From positions 558,001-622,000 of the forward strand of contig CAWDEX010000001.1 in assembly GCA_963801475.1 (NCBI GenBank): DNA of 64,000 nucleotides, given 5' to 3'. The translations under genes and the position numbers were made by a program. A model generated the notes under the pieces. It saw nothing but the letters and a program-made list of their open reading frames with translations. It searched no databases and was not told the origin of the DNA. Source of the DNA: DAOMFB01 sp963801475 (GTDB lineage Bacteria; Acidobacteriota; Thermoanaerobaculia; UBA5066). Below are positions 46,909 through 58,077 of the stretch, in pieces (within the stretch, counting starts at the first letter, position 1; every line of letters begins with the position of its first letter).

Positions 46909-48391
46909 TCAGACCCTCGAACGGACGTTCCGCAGGATGGCCCGGTAGAGCCGCTCCATGTGGCGTGCCAGGGGCTCCGTTGCAGACCGAGGAAGCGCCC
47001 AGGCGTTGTCTCATGGACGAGCGCCAGCACGACAGGCGCGCCGGAGTTGCCGGATCCTGTCCGAGGGCGACGGCCTGATCCACCAGTCCGGCGACGTTCC
47101 GGGCCACGAAACCTCCGAGACCTCCGTGGTGAAGGAGGCTCCGGGTCGTGCGTGAGGCCCAGCGATCCCCCTTGATGGTCAGGGCCGGCACCCCCTGCCA
47201 CAACGCCTCCATCGTCGTGGTCCCGCCGCTGTAAGGGAACGGGTCCAGCGCGACGTCGATCCGTCCGTAGTATTCGAGGAAGCGGCGGTAGCTCGCGGGC
47301 CCGAGAAGGATCAGCCGGTCGGCGCCGACGCCCCGCTCCGCGAACCGGTCCCTCACGTACGCGCGGTTCCCCTCGGACGAGAGCGTCGCGTTCGCGATCA
47401 GAAGGTGCGCGTTCCCGAGGTGGCGCAGGATCTCCGCCCAGGCGTCGAGCACCTCCGGGCCGATCTTGTACTGCGAGGCGAGGCTGCCGAAGACCAGGGA
47501 TCCGCCGCGCAGGCAGGGAGGTGGCGCAATCGGCGGGACGTCATGAGCGACCTCGAAGGTCAGATAGCTGACGGGCAGGCAGAGCACCCGTTCCGTGAAG
47601 TGGTCCTCTTCCCCGGGACGCACAACCTGCCGGTCGCCGACGACGTACTGGATCCCCCCCAGGCCGGACGTGGCGTACATGTTGAACCACGCGACGGTCA
47701 CGGGAGCCGGCCGTTGGACGAAGAGCGGCAGCCGGGCGGGAAAGCTGTAGCCGTTCAGGTCGACCAGGATCTGGATCCCGGACGACCGGATGAGCTCGAC
47801 GAGATCCCGGTTGCCGGTGGCGACCGTCCGATGAACGACATCGCCGGGCCGAGGGGAGAACCCGGGCATCTCCCGCTCTTCGCCGTCGGAAAGGAGATGC
47901 ACCTGGAACGCCGAGCGGTCGTGGTTCCGGATCAGCGCCCAGACCGGCTTCATGTAGTTGGGCCGGTGGAAGGAGCCGGAGAGATACCCGATGCGAATGC
48001 GGCCGTCGCCGGAAACGGGCGGGCGGGAGTCGGGGTCGGACACCACGGGAGCGAGGGCGTCCAGACGGGCCGCGAAGGCTCGGCGGACCTCGAGGATCCT
48101 CTCGCCGGAGGCCCCGGGACAGCCCGGGATCAGTGTTGCGAGCGCGAGCCAGGGATCGATCGCGTCGCAGCTCGCCGCCGCCGTCTCGAAATGCCGGGCG
48201 GAGCGGTTGGCTTCGCCCATCTCGTGCAGCGCGCGCCCAAGGTTGTGATGCAGCTCCGGGGTCCCCGAACCCATCCGAAGACACCGCTCGTACGTCTCGA
48301 TTGCCAGCGCGTACTCTCCGGCTGCGGCACGGGAGTCTGCTTCCCGGGCCAGGCGGGCGGCATCCGTTACGACCGGATCGGGTTCGACCAA
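46909..48391 (-). CDS. SPINDLY/GT41-type O-GlcNAc transferase, one frame break at the C-terminus
   Basis: About 490 residues. Residues 10-75 form one or two TPR repeats (AGEYALAIETYERCLRMG). The catalytic part has RIRIGYLSGSFHRPNY, the GT-B C-terminal motif YSGGTTTMEALWQGVPALTI and RWASRTTRSLLHHGGLGGF, all diagnostic of the GT41 family that transfers sugars to Ser/Thr or Cys of proteins. Near 46971-46974 a GGGG run appears one base too long: the expected LARHMERLYRAILRNVRSRV ending lies in another frame with a stop at 46909. Start is a TTG at 48391 with an AAGGA site. The Nif11 peptide 160 bases downstream is its likeliest substrate. Confidence 0.78.
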
Positions 48392-48499
48392 CCGATCCTT
48401 CGTGCCTCGTCCGGCACCGGGGACCTCTTCGCCAATGACGTCCTTCTAGACCCCACAGGGGGGAGACGACGAACCCTGCCCCTGGGGGACGCAGGCGAG

Positions 48500-50188
48500 C
48501 TACCTCTCGGGCCTCGCCTCCGTCTTCGTGGCGAGGACGGTCGCGGGCGGCGGGAGCTTCCCGCCGAGGAGCTCGCTCGCCTTGACCTGCGCCTGGCGGG
48601 ACAGGTCGATCGACTCGCCCAGAATCCGGGCCATCTCCTGCGGTGCGTGGAAGCCCATGGAGTTCTCTGCCGCCACGTAGTCGAGGCGCCATTGAGCGGC
48701 GCGCTGCAGCTCGCCCAGCTCCTTGATGGCCGGGTCCTTCTCGACAACCGCCCGCCACATGGCGAGCAGGCTGGCCTTCGTCTCGGCAGCCAGCTTCGTC
48801 TCCTGGTCCGCTTTCGCGAGCTTCAGGAACTCCGGGTTCTTCTCGAGCGACTCCCTCGCCTTGGCTGCGGCGGCCGGGCGGTTCTGCTCGTCGTAGGGTT
48901 TCCGCACGGCAACAATGGCGTCGAGCATGGCGACCGCCGCCTGGCCGGCCCGCGACATGAGGGCGAAGTGCCGGTCCTGGATGGCCTCGACGCGGCCTTT
49001 GAGCTCCTCGTCGCTGTAAGGATGGCAGGAAGCGCAGGAGCGGTTGGCCGAGAGGAGGGGGCTTCGAACCCAATGCTCCGCGATCTTCTGGGAGCCGTCG
49101 CGGCGGTAGGACATGTGGCAGTCGGCGCAGGAGACGCCGCTGCGGGCGTGAATCCCCTGACTCCACATCTCGAACTCGGGGTGCTGGGCCTTGAGGACTT
49201 CCATGCCGGTCTCGGCGTGGGTCCAGTCCTTGAAGCGCTGCCCCTTGACCTGCAGGCCGTCGTAGTGCCGCTCCATCTCCTCGACCTTGAGCCCTTCTGC
49301 CCACGGGAAGAAGATCGTCGTGCCTTTGCCGCAGAAGTACTCGACGTGGCACTGGGCGCAGACATAGGTCCGCTTTTCCTGCCGGGTGGCGTCCGCGTTG
49401 GGATCGTAGGTGCGGGCGCGCCCGCCCTTCCGCCAGCGTTCGATGCTGGGAAGGGGTGCCACGTCGGCCGTGGAAGCCGCCAGCTTCTGGATGCCGGCGA
49501 TGAAGGCCGGCCGCGTGATGCGTACCTCCATCGAGCCCGGATCGTGGCAGTCGACGCACGAGACCGGGTGGGCCTTGCCGCCGGTGAGCTGCCCGAGTTC
49601 CTTGTGGGCGTCCCAGTAGCCCATGTCACCGACCGCCGAAAGGCCCTTCTGGATCTGCTCGGCCTCCGTGGCCTGGGGGGCGGCGGCCTTCCCCAGCTTT
49701 CTGTAGAGCGGCATGATGGAGGCATGACAGTGCAGGCAGTTGCCTGACTGCTTGGCCTCCGTCGGCACGTTGCGCTTCGTGTTCTCCTGGTCGATGAGCA
49801 TGAAGGCGTGTCCGCGCCGGTCGCGGTAGTCGACCGCGAAGAGGTACCCGGCGAAGATCCGCGTCAGCCACGGGTCTCGCACCGCCTTCTCGGGGGGTAC
49901 GACGCCCTCGGCTCCTCCCCACCCGCCGCCGTACTTGGTGTGGGTCGGCTCGGAGGTGCGCTTGTAGCCGTCGAACTCGCGCGGCCAGTTGGTGCCCCAC
50001 TTGGCCGGGTCCACGTCGTTCTCCGTCACCTCGACGAGCTTGACGTAGGCGTTCCGGGCCTGCTCCTTCCGCTCGGCGATGTTGACGAGGAGAGCGGCCG
50101 CGACGACGGCCCCGACGGCAAAGGCGCCCGCGACGAGGGCGATGAGGAGCCCGCGCTGCTTCCGGGGGGCCTGGCTCTCAGCGGACAT
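48500..50188 (-). CDS. nrfA: ammonia-forming cytochrome c nitrite reductase
   Basis: A 562-residue pentahaem periplasmic enzyme reducing nitrite to ammonium with six electrons. Five CxxCH motifs are present: CLHCH, CVDCH, CAQCH, CADCH, CASCH. The active-site Tyr lies in CAQCHVEYFCG and the active-site His in WSQGIHARSG. The first, catalytic haem is CxxCH rather than the classical CxxCK, as in a minority clade. Start at 50188 follows AAGGAG; an N-terminal anchor (LLIALVAGAFAVGAVVAAALLV) replaces a cleaved signal. nrfH ends 20 bases upstream, so they form an nrfHA operon divergent from cydAB. Confidence 0.95.
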   Translation of the reverse strand: MSAESQAPRKQRGLLIALVAGAFAVGAVVAAALLVNIAERKEQARNAYVKLVEVTENDVDPAKWGTNWPREFDGYKRTSEPTHTKYGGGWGGAEGVVPPEKAVRDPWLTRIFAGYLFAVDYRDRRGHAFMLIDQENTKRNVPTEAKQSGNCLHCHASIMPLYRKLGKAAAPQATEAEQIQKGLSAVGDMGYWDAHKELGQLTGGKAHPVSCVDCHDPGSMEVRITRPAFIAGIQKLAASTADVAPLPSIERWRKGGRARTYDPNADATRQEKRTYVCAQCHVEYFCGKGTTIFFPWAEGLKVEEMERHYDGLQVKGQRFKDWTHAETGMEVLKAQHPEFEMWSQGIHARSGVSCADCHMSYRRDGSQKIAEHWVRSPLLSANRSCASCHPYSDEELKGRVEAIQDRHFALMSRAGQAAVAMLDAIVAVRKPYDEQNRPAAAAKARESLEKNPEFLKLAKADQETKLAAETKASLLAMWRAVVEKDPAIKELGELQRAAQWRLDYVAAENSMGFHAPQEMARILGESIDLSRQAQVKASELLGGKLPPPATVLATKTEARPER

Positions 50189-50207
50189 GAAGTGCTCCTT
50201 CCGGGGG

Positions 50208-50696
50208 TCAGCGCTCGTGGCCGACCGAGGCGTGGCAGCGGATGCACGAAACGTCGCCGCCATGGATCATCGAATCGACGAGGTCGGCGTGGCACCGGCG
50301 GCAGTTGGCCTCGACCACCGCCGAACTCTCCGGCCGGGCCCGAATGACGTCCGGGAAGTTGTCCAGCGTGAAGGCCACCGAGTGATGCCAGCCGTTGAGC
50401 GACTTGACCACGTACTTCGAGACGGGCCCGGCGGGCGTGTGGCAGTCGTTGCAGGTAGCCACGTGATGATGCGGAGCGGACTGCCAGCCGGCGTAGTGCG
50501 CGCTCATGACGTGGCAGTTGGCGCACGTGGCCGGGTCGTTTCCCATATAGGAAGAGCCCTTGGCGTAGTGGAAGACGTAGCCGCCGATCCCGAGCGCCAC
50601 GCCGGCCGCGGCGGCCGCCAGCGTCAAGGGGATCGGGACGAGGGAAAAGCCGCGCCCGTGCCTCCTGCCCGGCAACGTGAGCACCCTCCTCCGCAT
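50208..50696 (-). CDS. nrfH: NrfH, tetrahaem quinol dehydrogenase of nitrite reductase
   Basis: A 162-residue membrane-anchored NapC/NirT-type cytochrome that takes electrons from menaquinol and hands them to NrfA. One N-terminal helix (LTLAAAAAGVALGIGGYVF) and four CxxCH motifs: CANCH, CNDCH, CRRCH and CIRCH. A Met for the first haem is seen in YMGNDPATC. First gene of nrfHA; divergent from cydA. Confidence 0.93.
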   Translation of the reverse strand: MRRRVLTLPGRRHGRGFSLVPIPLTLAAAAAGVALGIGGYVFHYAKGSSYMGNDPATCANCHVMSAHYAGWQSAPHHHVATCNDCHTPAGPVSKYVVKSLNGWHHSVAFTLDNFPDVIRARPESSAVVEANCRRCHADLVDSMIHGGDVSCIRCHASVGHER

Positions 50697-50829
50697 GGGA
50701 ACAGCCTAGGACTGCCGGCGTCCGCCCGTCGATGAAACAAACTACCCATGACGATCCCTCGGCAGCGCCGGCGAGGCACGGGCATGGAGGGTCGGACCGG
50801 GGACCGTGATGCGCCAGAATAGGTGGCAA

Positions 50830-52169
<1,340 letters not shown>

Positions 52170-52173
<4 letters not shown>

Positions 52174-53216
52174 TGGCGACCCTCTGGTTCGGCCTCGTCG
52201 CCGCCATGCTCGTGACCTACGTCGTTCTCGACGGCTTCGACCTGGGCGTCGGCGCCGTCCACCTCTTCCTGGCCCGGGACGAATCGGAGAGGAGGGCCCT
52301 CCTCGCGACGATCGGCCCGGTGTGGGACGGGAACGAGGTCTGGCTGATCGGCGCCGGCGCCACCCTGTTCCTGGCCTTCCCGGCCCTTTATGCCGCCAGC
52401 TTCTCCGGCTTCTTTCTCCCCCTGATGATCGTGCTCTGGCTCCTGATGGGGCGCGGCATCGCCCTGGAGTTTCGCCACCATCTCCACCATCCGGTCTGGA
52501 TTCCGTTCTGGGACATCGTCTTCTCGATTTCGAGCGCGCTTCTCGCGGTTCTTCTCGGAGCGGCTCTCGGAAACGTGGTCCGGGGAGTTCCGATCGATCC
52601 CTCGGGTCAGTTCTTCGTGCCGCTCTGGACGGGCTTCCGCCTGACGCCTCACGTCGGGTTCGTCGACTGGTACACGCTCTCGGCGGGGCTGCTGGCTCTC
52701 GTCGCTCTGGCGATGCACGGGTCGCTCTGGGCGGCCATGAAGACGGGGGGACGGCTCGCGGCGAAAGCGCGCCGGTTCGCGCGGGGGGCCTGGGCCGCGA
52801 CCGCCTTGCTGGTCCCCGTCGCCACGCTCGCGACGTTCTCGGTGCAGCCCCTGATTCCGGCCCGGCTCGGGGCGCACCCGGAAGGGCTCGTCTTTCCGGC
52901 GCTGGCCCTGGCCGGTCTTCTCCTCGCAAGGTGGCAGACGGGACAAGGGGCGGACGTCAAGGCGTTCCTCTCCTCCTGTCTCTTCCTGGCCGGGCTCCTC
53001 GCGTCGACGGCGTTCGGGCTCTTTCCGAACGTCCTCCCTTCGAACACCGACCCCGCACTTGGCCTCACGGCCTTCGGCACGGCCTCCGCCGACGACGGGC
53101 TTCGAACCGCCCTCCTCTGGTGGATTCCCGGGCTGTTCCTCGTGACCGGCTATTTCGTCTTCCTCTACCGGAATTTCGCCGGCAGGGGAGAGCCGGATGA
53201 GGGGGCCGGGGCATGA
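52170..53216 (+). CDS. cydB: cytochrome bd-type quinol oxidase subunit II
   Basis: A 348-residue membrane subunit. Signature regions: VVLDGFDLGVGAVH, GPVWDGNEVWLIGAG and the C-terminal PNVLPSNTDPALGL. Overlaps cydA by four bases (ATGA) and is itself overlapped by the next gene. Together with CydA it forms the oxidase; no cydX-like small subunit was recognised, but the following gene may serve the complex. Confidence 0.94.
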
Positions 53217-54016
53217 GAATCCCCGACGCGCTCGCGAAGGTCATCGACCTGGTGGAGAGATTCTTCGCCGCGGCGATGAAGATCATCGATCCCGTATTCG
53301 AGCTCGTCTCCACCGTGCCGGCGTGGGCGTGGCTCGCGCTCCTGCTGACGCCGGCCGCGCTCTTCGGGTTCGTCTACCTGCGATGGTGGTTCGGCCGGAG
53401 GGCCAGCTGGGAACAGGTCGCCATGCTTTCGGGGTTCACGCCCCTGGACGAGAGAGCGTCGTTCACGGCCCTCTTTCCCCGCCTGTCGGTTTTCGTGGAT
53501 CCCACGGCCTCCGAGGTCGAGACGCTCTGGGGTTGCGAAGGCTCCTCGGGCGGAAAGCAGGTGTGGCTCGCCGACTTCAACCGCCGCCTCGGCAAACGTA
53601 CGCTGGCGCGAACCGTGGCCGTCCTCCGGGTTCCGGGGGCCGAATGGCCGGAGCTGAGTCTGTGGGAACGCAAGAGCGGAGTGCCCCGGGGGAAGGCCGG
53701 CGGGGAGCTGTCGGACGCGGATTTCGACCGGACCTTCGACGTCGAAGGTCCGGACCCCGACGCGGCCCGAAAGTCGCTGTCGACGGGCGCGCGCGCCGGC
53801 CTGGTACGGCTGGCGGCGCAGTGCCTCGAGATCGAGCGCCGAGCCGACACACCCGCCCTGCGCCTGGCGCTGAGAGCGGCGAATCAGACCGGGCTCCTTC
53901 GTTTGGAGCTTGCGGGGGATCTTTTCGCCGTCTGCGCCCGCCGGTGCCTCGACCCCGCCGCCGCCAGGGACCTCCTGGCTGCCGCCGAAGAGGCCTCTTC
54001 GGCCCTGGGCCGCTGA
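53213..54016 (+). CDS. membrane-anchored protein coupled to cydAB
   Basis: A 267-residue protein. Its ATG overlaps the cydB stop by four bases, so it is translated with the oxidase. A single membrane helix (AWLALLLTPAALFGFVYLRWWF) is followed by a soluble cytoplasmic region (GCEGSSGGKQVWLADFNRR, AAQCLEIERRADTPALRLAL) with predicted helices. No family is recognised. The coupling suggests an assembly or partner role in the oxidase complex, by context only. Confidence 0.6.
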   Translation: MRIPDALAKVIDLVERFFAAAMKIIDPVFELVSTVPAWAWLALLLTPAALFGFVYLRWWFGRRASWEQVAMLSGFTPLDERASFTALFPRLSVFVDPTASEVETLWGCEGSSGGKQVWLADFNRRLGKRTLARTVAVLRVPGAEWPELSLWERKSGVPRGKAGGELSDADFDRTFDVEGPDPDAARKSLSTGARAGLVRLAAQCLEIERRADTPALRLALRAANQTGLLRLELAGDLFAVCARRCLDPAAARDLLAAAEEASSALGR

Positions 54017-54193
54017 GGGAGTGGGTCCCGACGGGGCCCGGTCTCCCTGTCTGCGCTTCGGACGCGGGATGGCGGGTCACGGTAGAGCGATGGCCGGGGA
54101 CAGGGAGAGCTCGACGATGGGCGGCGGCGGGAGGTCTCTGGAGGCATTGCGGGCTTCGCCGGCGGTCGAGACCGGCGCTGATGCACTTTCACC

Positions 54194-55819
54194 TCACGCC
54201 CGGGGCAGCAGCTCCCGGAATCGCTTCCTCAGCACCTTCTTGTCGAGCTTGCCGACGCCCGTCTTCGGCAGCTCCGCCATGAAGACGATCTCCTCGGGGA
54301 GCCACCATTTCGGCACCCGCGAGGCGAGGAAGGTCCGCAGCTCGTCGTCCGTCACTTCGGTCCCGGGCTTCCGGACGACGCAGGCGAGAGGGCGCTCGTC
54401 CCATTTCTCGTCGGGAACGCCGATCACGGCCGCCTCGAGGACCGCGGGATGCCCCATCAGCTCCAGCTCGAGGTCGACGCTCGAGATCCACTCGCCACCG
54501 GACTTCACGAGGTCCTTCGCGCGGTCGACGATCCGGATCGACCCGTGGGCGTCGACGACGGCGATGTCGCCCGTCCGGAGCCAGCCGTCGTGGAATCGCT
54601 CCGCCGACTCTTCGTCGTTGTAGTACGAGGCGGCGACCCAGTTTCCCCTCACCTCGAGCTCTCCCTTCGTCCGGTCGTCCCACGGCGCGACGCCCCCGTC
54701 CGGAGAGGCGACGCGGAACCGGACGCCCGGCACGACCCGGCCTTGCCGGGCCCGCATCCGGACCTGCTCGGAGTCCGGGAGCCCTTCCGTCCCGGCCGGC
54801 GGGAATGAGAGAGACGCGACCGGCCCGGTCTCGGTCATTCCCCACCCCTGCACGACGTCGACGCCCGCGAGCCTCTTGAACCGCTCGATCATCGAGGCCG
54901 GCACCGCCGAGCCGCCGACGGTGACGAGGCGAAGGGACGACAGGTCGCGGCGCGTCGACTCGAGATAGTGGAGAAGGCCGGTCCAGACGGTCGGGACGCC
55001 GGTCGCCACCGTCACCCGCTCGCTCTCGATCAGGCCGGCGAGTGCCGCCGGGTCGGCGCTGGCGGCCCCGGCGAGAACGAGCTTCGAGCCCGCCGTCAGC
55101 GCGGCGTAAGGGATTCCCCAGGCGTTCGCGTGGAACATCGGGACGACGGGGAGGACGGCGTCCCGTTCCGTCAGGCCGACGCAGCTCGCGAGATTCACCA
55201 TCGTGGCGTGCAGGACGGTCGAGCGGTGGGAGTAGACGACCCCTTTCGGGTTGCCGGTCGTGCCGCTCGTGCCGCTCGTGTAACACATCGCAGCGGCCTC
55301 GTCCTCGTCCGGCTCGGGCCACGGAAAGTCCGGATCGGCCCTCTCCAGGAGCTCCTCGTAGTCGAGGCTCCCGGCCGGCGCGCTCCGGTCGGCCTGTCCC
55401 ATCACGAAGACGTGTCTCACCGACGTCAGGCGCGGCACGAGCGGGGCGAACGCGGGGAGGAGCGGCGCGTCCACGAAGACAACCCGGTCTTCGGCGTGGT
55501 TCGCGATCCAGACGATCTGGTCGGCGTGCAGCCGGATGTTCACCGTATGGAGGACGGCTCCCATGCACGGCACGGCGAGATAGAGTTCCTGGTGACGGAA
55601 CGTGTTGAAGGCGAAGGTGGCAACCCGGTCGCCTGGCCCGACCCCGAGCGCGGCGAGCGCGGACGCGAGGCGCCCGACCCGCCCCCCGAACTCGGCGAAC
55701 GTCTCGCGGTGGAGGCCCTCCTTGGTCCAGGTGACGATCTCCCGCCGCGGAAAGAGCGTGGCGGCCCGCTCGAGGATCGCGTTGACGACGAGCGGGTCAT
55801 GCTGCATCTGGCCGCGCAT
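54194..55819 (-). CDS. long- or medium-chain acyl-CoA ligase
   Basis: A 541-residue ANL enzyme activating fatty or other carboxylic acids as CoA thioesters. P-loop YTSGTSGTTGNPKGVVYSH, GWGMTETGPVAS, hinge GWLRTGDIAVVDAHG, RAKDLVKSGGEWISS and catalytic Lys in GVGKLDKKVL are all present. Last gene of a three-gene operon whose first two encode a CoA transferase and an acyl-CoA dehydrogenase, pointing to oxidation of an acyl substrate. ATG 55819. Confidence 0.93.
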   Translation of the reverse strand: MRGQMQHDPLVVNAILERAATLFPRREIVTWTKEGLHRETFAEFGGRVGRLASALAALGVGPGDRVATFAFNTFRHQELYLAVPCMGAVLHTVNIRLHADQIVWIANHAEDRVVFVDAPLLPAFAPLVPRLTSVRHVFVMGQADRSAPAGSLDYEELLERADPDFPWPEPDEDEAAAMCYTSGTSGTTGNPKGVVYSHRSTVLHATMVNLASCVGLTERDAVLPVVPMFHANAWGIPYAALTAGSKLVLAGAASADPAALAGLIESERVTVATGVPTVWTGLLHYLESTRRDLSSLRLVTVGGSAVPASMIERFKRLAGVDVVQGWGMTETGPVASLSFPPAGTEGLPDSEQVRMRARQGRVVPGVRFRVASPDGGVAPWDDRTKGELEVRGNWVAASYYNDEESAERFHDGWLRTGDIAVVDAHGSIRIVDRAKDLVKSGGEWISSVDLELELMGHPAVLEAAVIGVPDEKWDERPLACVVRKPGTEVTDDELRTFLASRVPKWWLPEEIVFMAELPKTGVGKLDKKVLRKRFRELLPRA

Positions 55820-55842
55820 CTCGACTCCCTTCCGGCGCGATC

Positions 55843-56976
55843 TCAGGCCAGAAGCGCCCGCGCCAGGACCATCCGTTGCACGTCGTTGGCGCCTTCGACG
55901 ATCTGCGCGATCTTGGCGTCGTTGAAGAGGTGAATGGCCGGGAACTCCTCCGAGACGCCGGTCGCCCCACAGAGCTGGACGGCCTCGGCGGTGACGAAGA
56001 GGGCCGTGTCGGTCGCGACGAGCTTCGCCGCCGCGGCCGCCGCCGAGAAGGGCCCGCCGGCGTCACGGAGTCGGGCGGCCTGCCGGACGAGCGCGGCCGC
56101 CGCCTCCGTCCGCGCGACCATCTCCGACAGGCGCGCACGGACGACGTCGTTCCTCTCCAGCGGCCGGCCGAAGGCCATCCGGGTCCTCACGTAGCCGACC
56201 GCGGCGTCGATCGCCCCGCGGCAAAGGCCGACGGCGAGGGCGCCGATCGTGATCCGCCCCGAATCGAGGGCGGTGAGCGCGATCCGGAGTCCGTCCCCCG
56301 GCCGGCCGATCAGCGCCCCGGTGGAGACGTCCACGCCGGACAGGGAGAGCCCGCCGGTTGGCGAGCGCCGGAGCCCCATTTTCTTCTCCGGCGGGAGCGG
56401 CGTGAAGCCCGGCGCCCCCCTCTCGACGAGGAACGCGGAGATTTCCCTTTCGCCCGTCCGGGCGAAGACGACGAAAAGGTCGGCCACGGTCGAGTGCGTG
56501 ATCCAGGCCTTGCTTCCGGTGATCGCGTAGCCGTCCCCGACGGCCTCTGCGCGCGTCGCGATCGCCGCGGCGTCGGAGCCGGTCTCCGGCTCGGTCAGGG
56601 CGAAGGCCCCTAGGAGCTCGCCGCTCGCGAGGCGCGGAAGGTGGCGGCGCTTCTGCTCGTCGGTGCCGAAGAGGGCGAGGATGAGCTGCGGCAGGCCGTG
56701 GACCGAGAGGGAGCCCGCCAGCGCGCCCCCGGCGACCGCCAGCTCCTCCAGAACGACGGCGTACGTCGCGTAGTCGGCGCCACCCCCGCCGTGCTCGGCG
56801 GGAAACGGGACGCCGCCGAGCCCCATCCCGCAGAGCTTCGAGAAGAGCGGGCGCGGAAACTGGTCCGGCGGCGTCGAGGCGAGATACGGGCGGACCTCCG
56901 AGGCCACGAAACGGCGAACCGTCCGCGCCACGGCACGCTGCTCCTCCGTCAGGAGACCCTCGAAGAAGGGCTTCAT
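55843..56976 (-). CDS. acyl-CoA dehydrogenase
   Basis: A 377-residue FAD enzyme introducing an alpha,beta double bond in acyl-CoA. FAD motif LTEPETGSDAAA, followed by GSKAWITHSTVADLFVVFAR. The catalytic base is the Glu in QIVEGANDVQRMV near the C-terminus. Its ATG directly follows the CoA transferase stop codon without a gap, and the ligase follows after 23 bases, so the three are cotranscribed. Confidence 0.95.
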   Translation of the reverse strand: MKPFFEGLLTEEQRAVARTVRRFVASEVRPYLASTPPDQFPRPLFSKLCGMGLGGVPFPAEHGGGGADYATYAVVLEELAVAGGALAGSLSVHGLPQLILALFGTDEQKRRHLPRLASGELLGAFALTEPETGSDAAAIATRAEAVGDGYAITGSKAWITHSTVADLFVVFARTGEREISAFLVERGAPGFTPLPPEKKMGLRRSPTGGLSLSGVDVSTGALIGRPGDGLRIALTALDSGRITIGALAVGLCRGAIDAAVGYVRTRMAFGRPLERNDVVRARLSEMVARTEAAAALVRQAARLRDAGGPFSAAAAAAKLVATDTALFVTAEAVQLCGATGVSEEFPAIHLFNDAKIAQIVEGANDVQRMVLARALLA

Positions 56977-58020
56977 TCAGCGGATCCTCGGGACGATGCC
57001 GTACCGCCCGTCCCGCCCGCGGCGAAAGACGCCGCGCCCCTTCCCGGCGCGCCGCTCCGCGTCCACCGCCTCGGGGAGCGTCGCGACCGGCGTGACGCAG
57101 ACGTCGAGCCTCGCCAGCCGCCGGCTCCACTCGGCGAAAGTCCTCTTCCGCGTCGCCGCCGAAAGGCGCCGCCGGGCCCTCCGCCCCGCCGGGCCGGCTG
57201 CGTACTGGAGCGGAACGAGGTCCGGGAGGTCGATGGCCCTGCAGAAGCCGGCCCAGAACTTCGGCTCGATGCACGCCACCGCGAGGAGCCGCCCGTCCTT
57301 CGTCGGGTAGAGGCCGTAGCAGGGATGGAGCTCGTGCGTCACGAGGGCCCCTTCGCTCACGAGGCGCCCCGTCGCGAGGTACTCCGCGGCGCCGAACGAG
57401 AGGAGCGCGAGACTTCCCTCGTGGACCGAAACCGTCGCTGCCGGGGCCCGCCCTGTCCGCTCGCGTTCGAGGAGACCCGTCAGGACGGCCGCCACGGCGG
57501 GCCACGCGCCTCCCGCGACGTCCGGGATCTGGTACCCGGGAATGACCGGCCGGCCGCGCGAGTCGCGGTTCAGGTCGAGGAGGCCCGACGCCGCGAGGAA
57601 ATTCAGGTCGTGGCCGGCCTTCGCGGAGCGCCGGAAGCCGGCGATCCGCACCTGGACGAGACGGGGATTCCGGGAGGCCACGTCGCTCTCCGAGAGGGAG
57701 AGCCTCCGCGCGGCGTCGGGCCTGAGCGAGTGGATCAGGACGTCGGCGTGCGCGAGGAGTACCTCCAGCGCGCCTCTTCCCTTCGCCGTCTTCAGGTCGA
57801 GGAAACGGACCTTCTTCCCGGCTGCGGTCAGGCGGTAATAGACGCTGAGGCCGCCCGCGAGCGGCGGAAAGCGGCGGCTCGCTTCGCCCCCCGGTGGCTC
57901 CACCTTGACGACCTCCGCCCCGAGGTCGGCGAGAAGGCCCGTGGCGAAGCCGCCGGGCAGGAGCGATGTCGCATCGACGATCCGGATTCCGGAGAGGGGA
58001 CGGCCGAAGTTCGCCCTCAT
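56977..58020 (-). CDS. CaiB/BaiF-type CoA transferase (or alpha-methylacyl-CoA racemase)
   Basis: A 347-residue class III CoA transferase. Conserved N-terminal LADLGAEVVKVEPPGGEASR, the catalytic Asp in KAGHDLNFLAASG, and PVIPGYQIPDVAGG. These enzymes move CoA between acids or racemise 2-methylacyl-CoA. First gene of the operon with acyl-CoA dehydrogenase and ligase, so a role in using a carnitine-, bile-acid-like or branched acyl substrate is plausible but not specific. Confidence 0.92.
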   Translation of the reverse strand: MRANFGRPLSGIRIVDATSLLPGGFATGLLADLGAEVVKVEPPGGEASRRFPPLAGGLSVYYRLTAAGKKVRFLDLKTAKGRGALEVLLAHADVLIHSLRPDAARRLSLSESDVASRNPRLVQVRIAGFRRSAKAGHDLNFLAASGLLDLNRDSRGRPVIPGYQIPDVAGGAWPAVAAVLTGLLERERTGRAPAATVSVHEGSLALLSFGAAEYLATGRLVSEGALVTHELHPCYGLYPTKDGRLLAVACIEPKFWAGFCRAIDLPDLVPLQYAAGPAGRRARRRLSAATRKRTFAEWSRRLARLDVCVTPVATLPEAVDAERRAGKGRGVFRRGRDGRYGIVPRIR

Positions 58021-58077
58021 GCCGCGCCAGCCTATACCGGACCGGAGAGACGACGGTCGCGCTCCGTCGGCGCCCGG

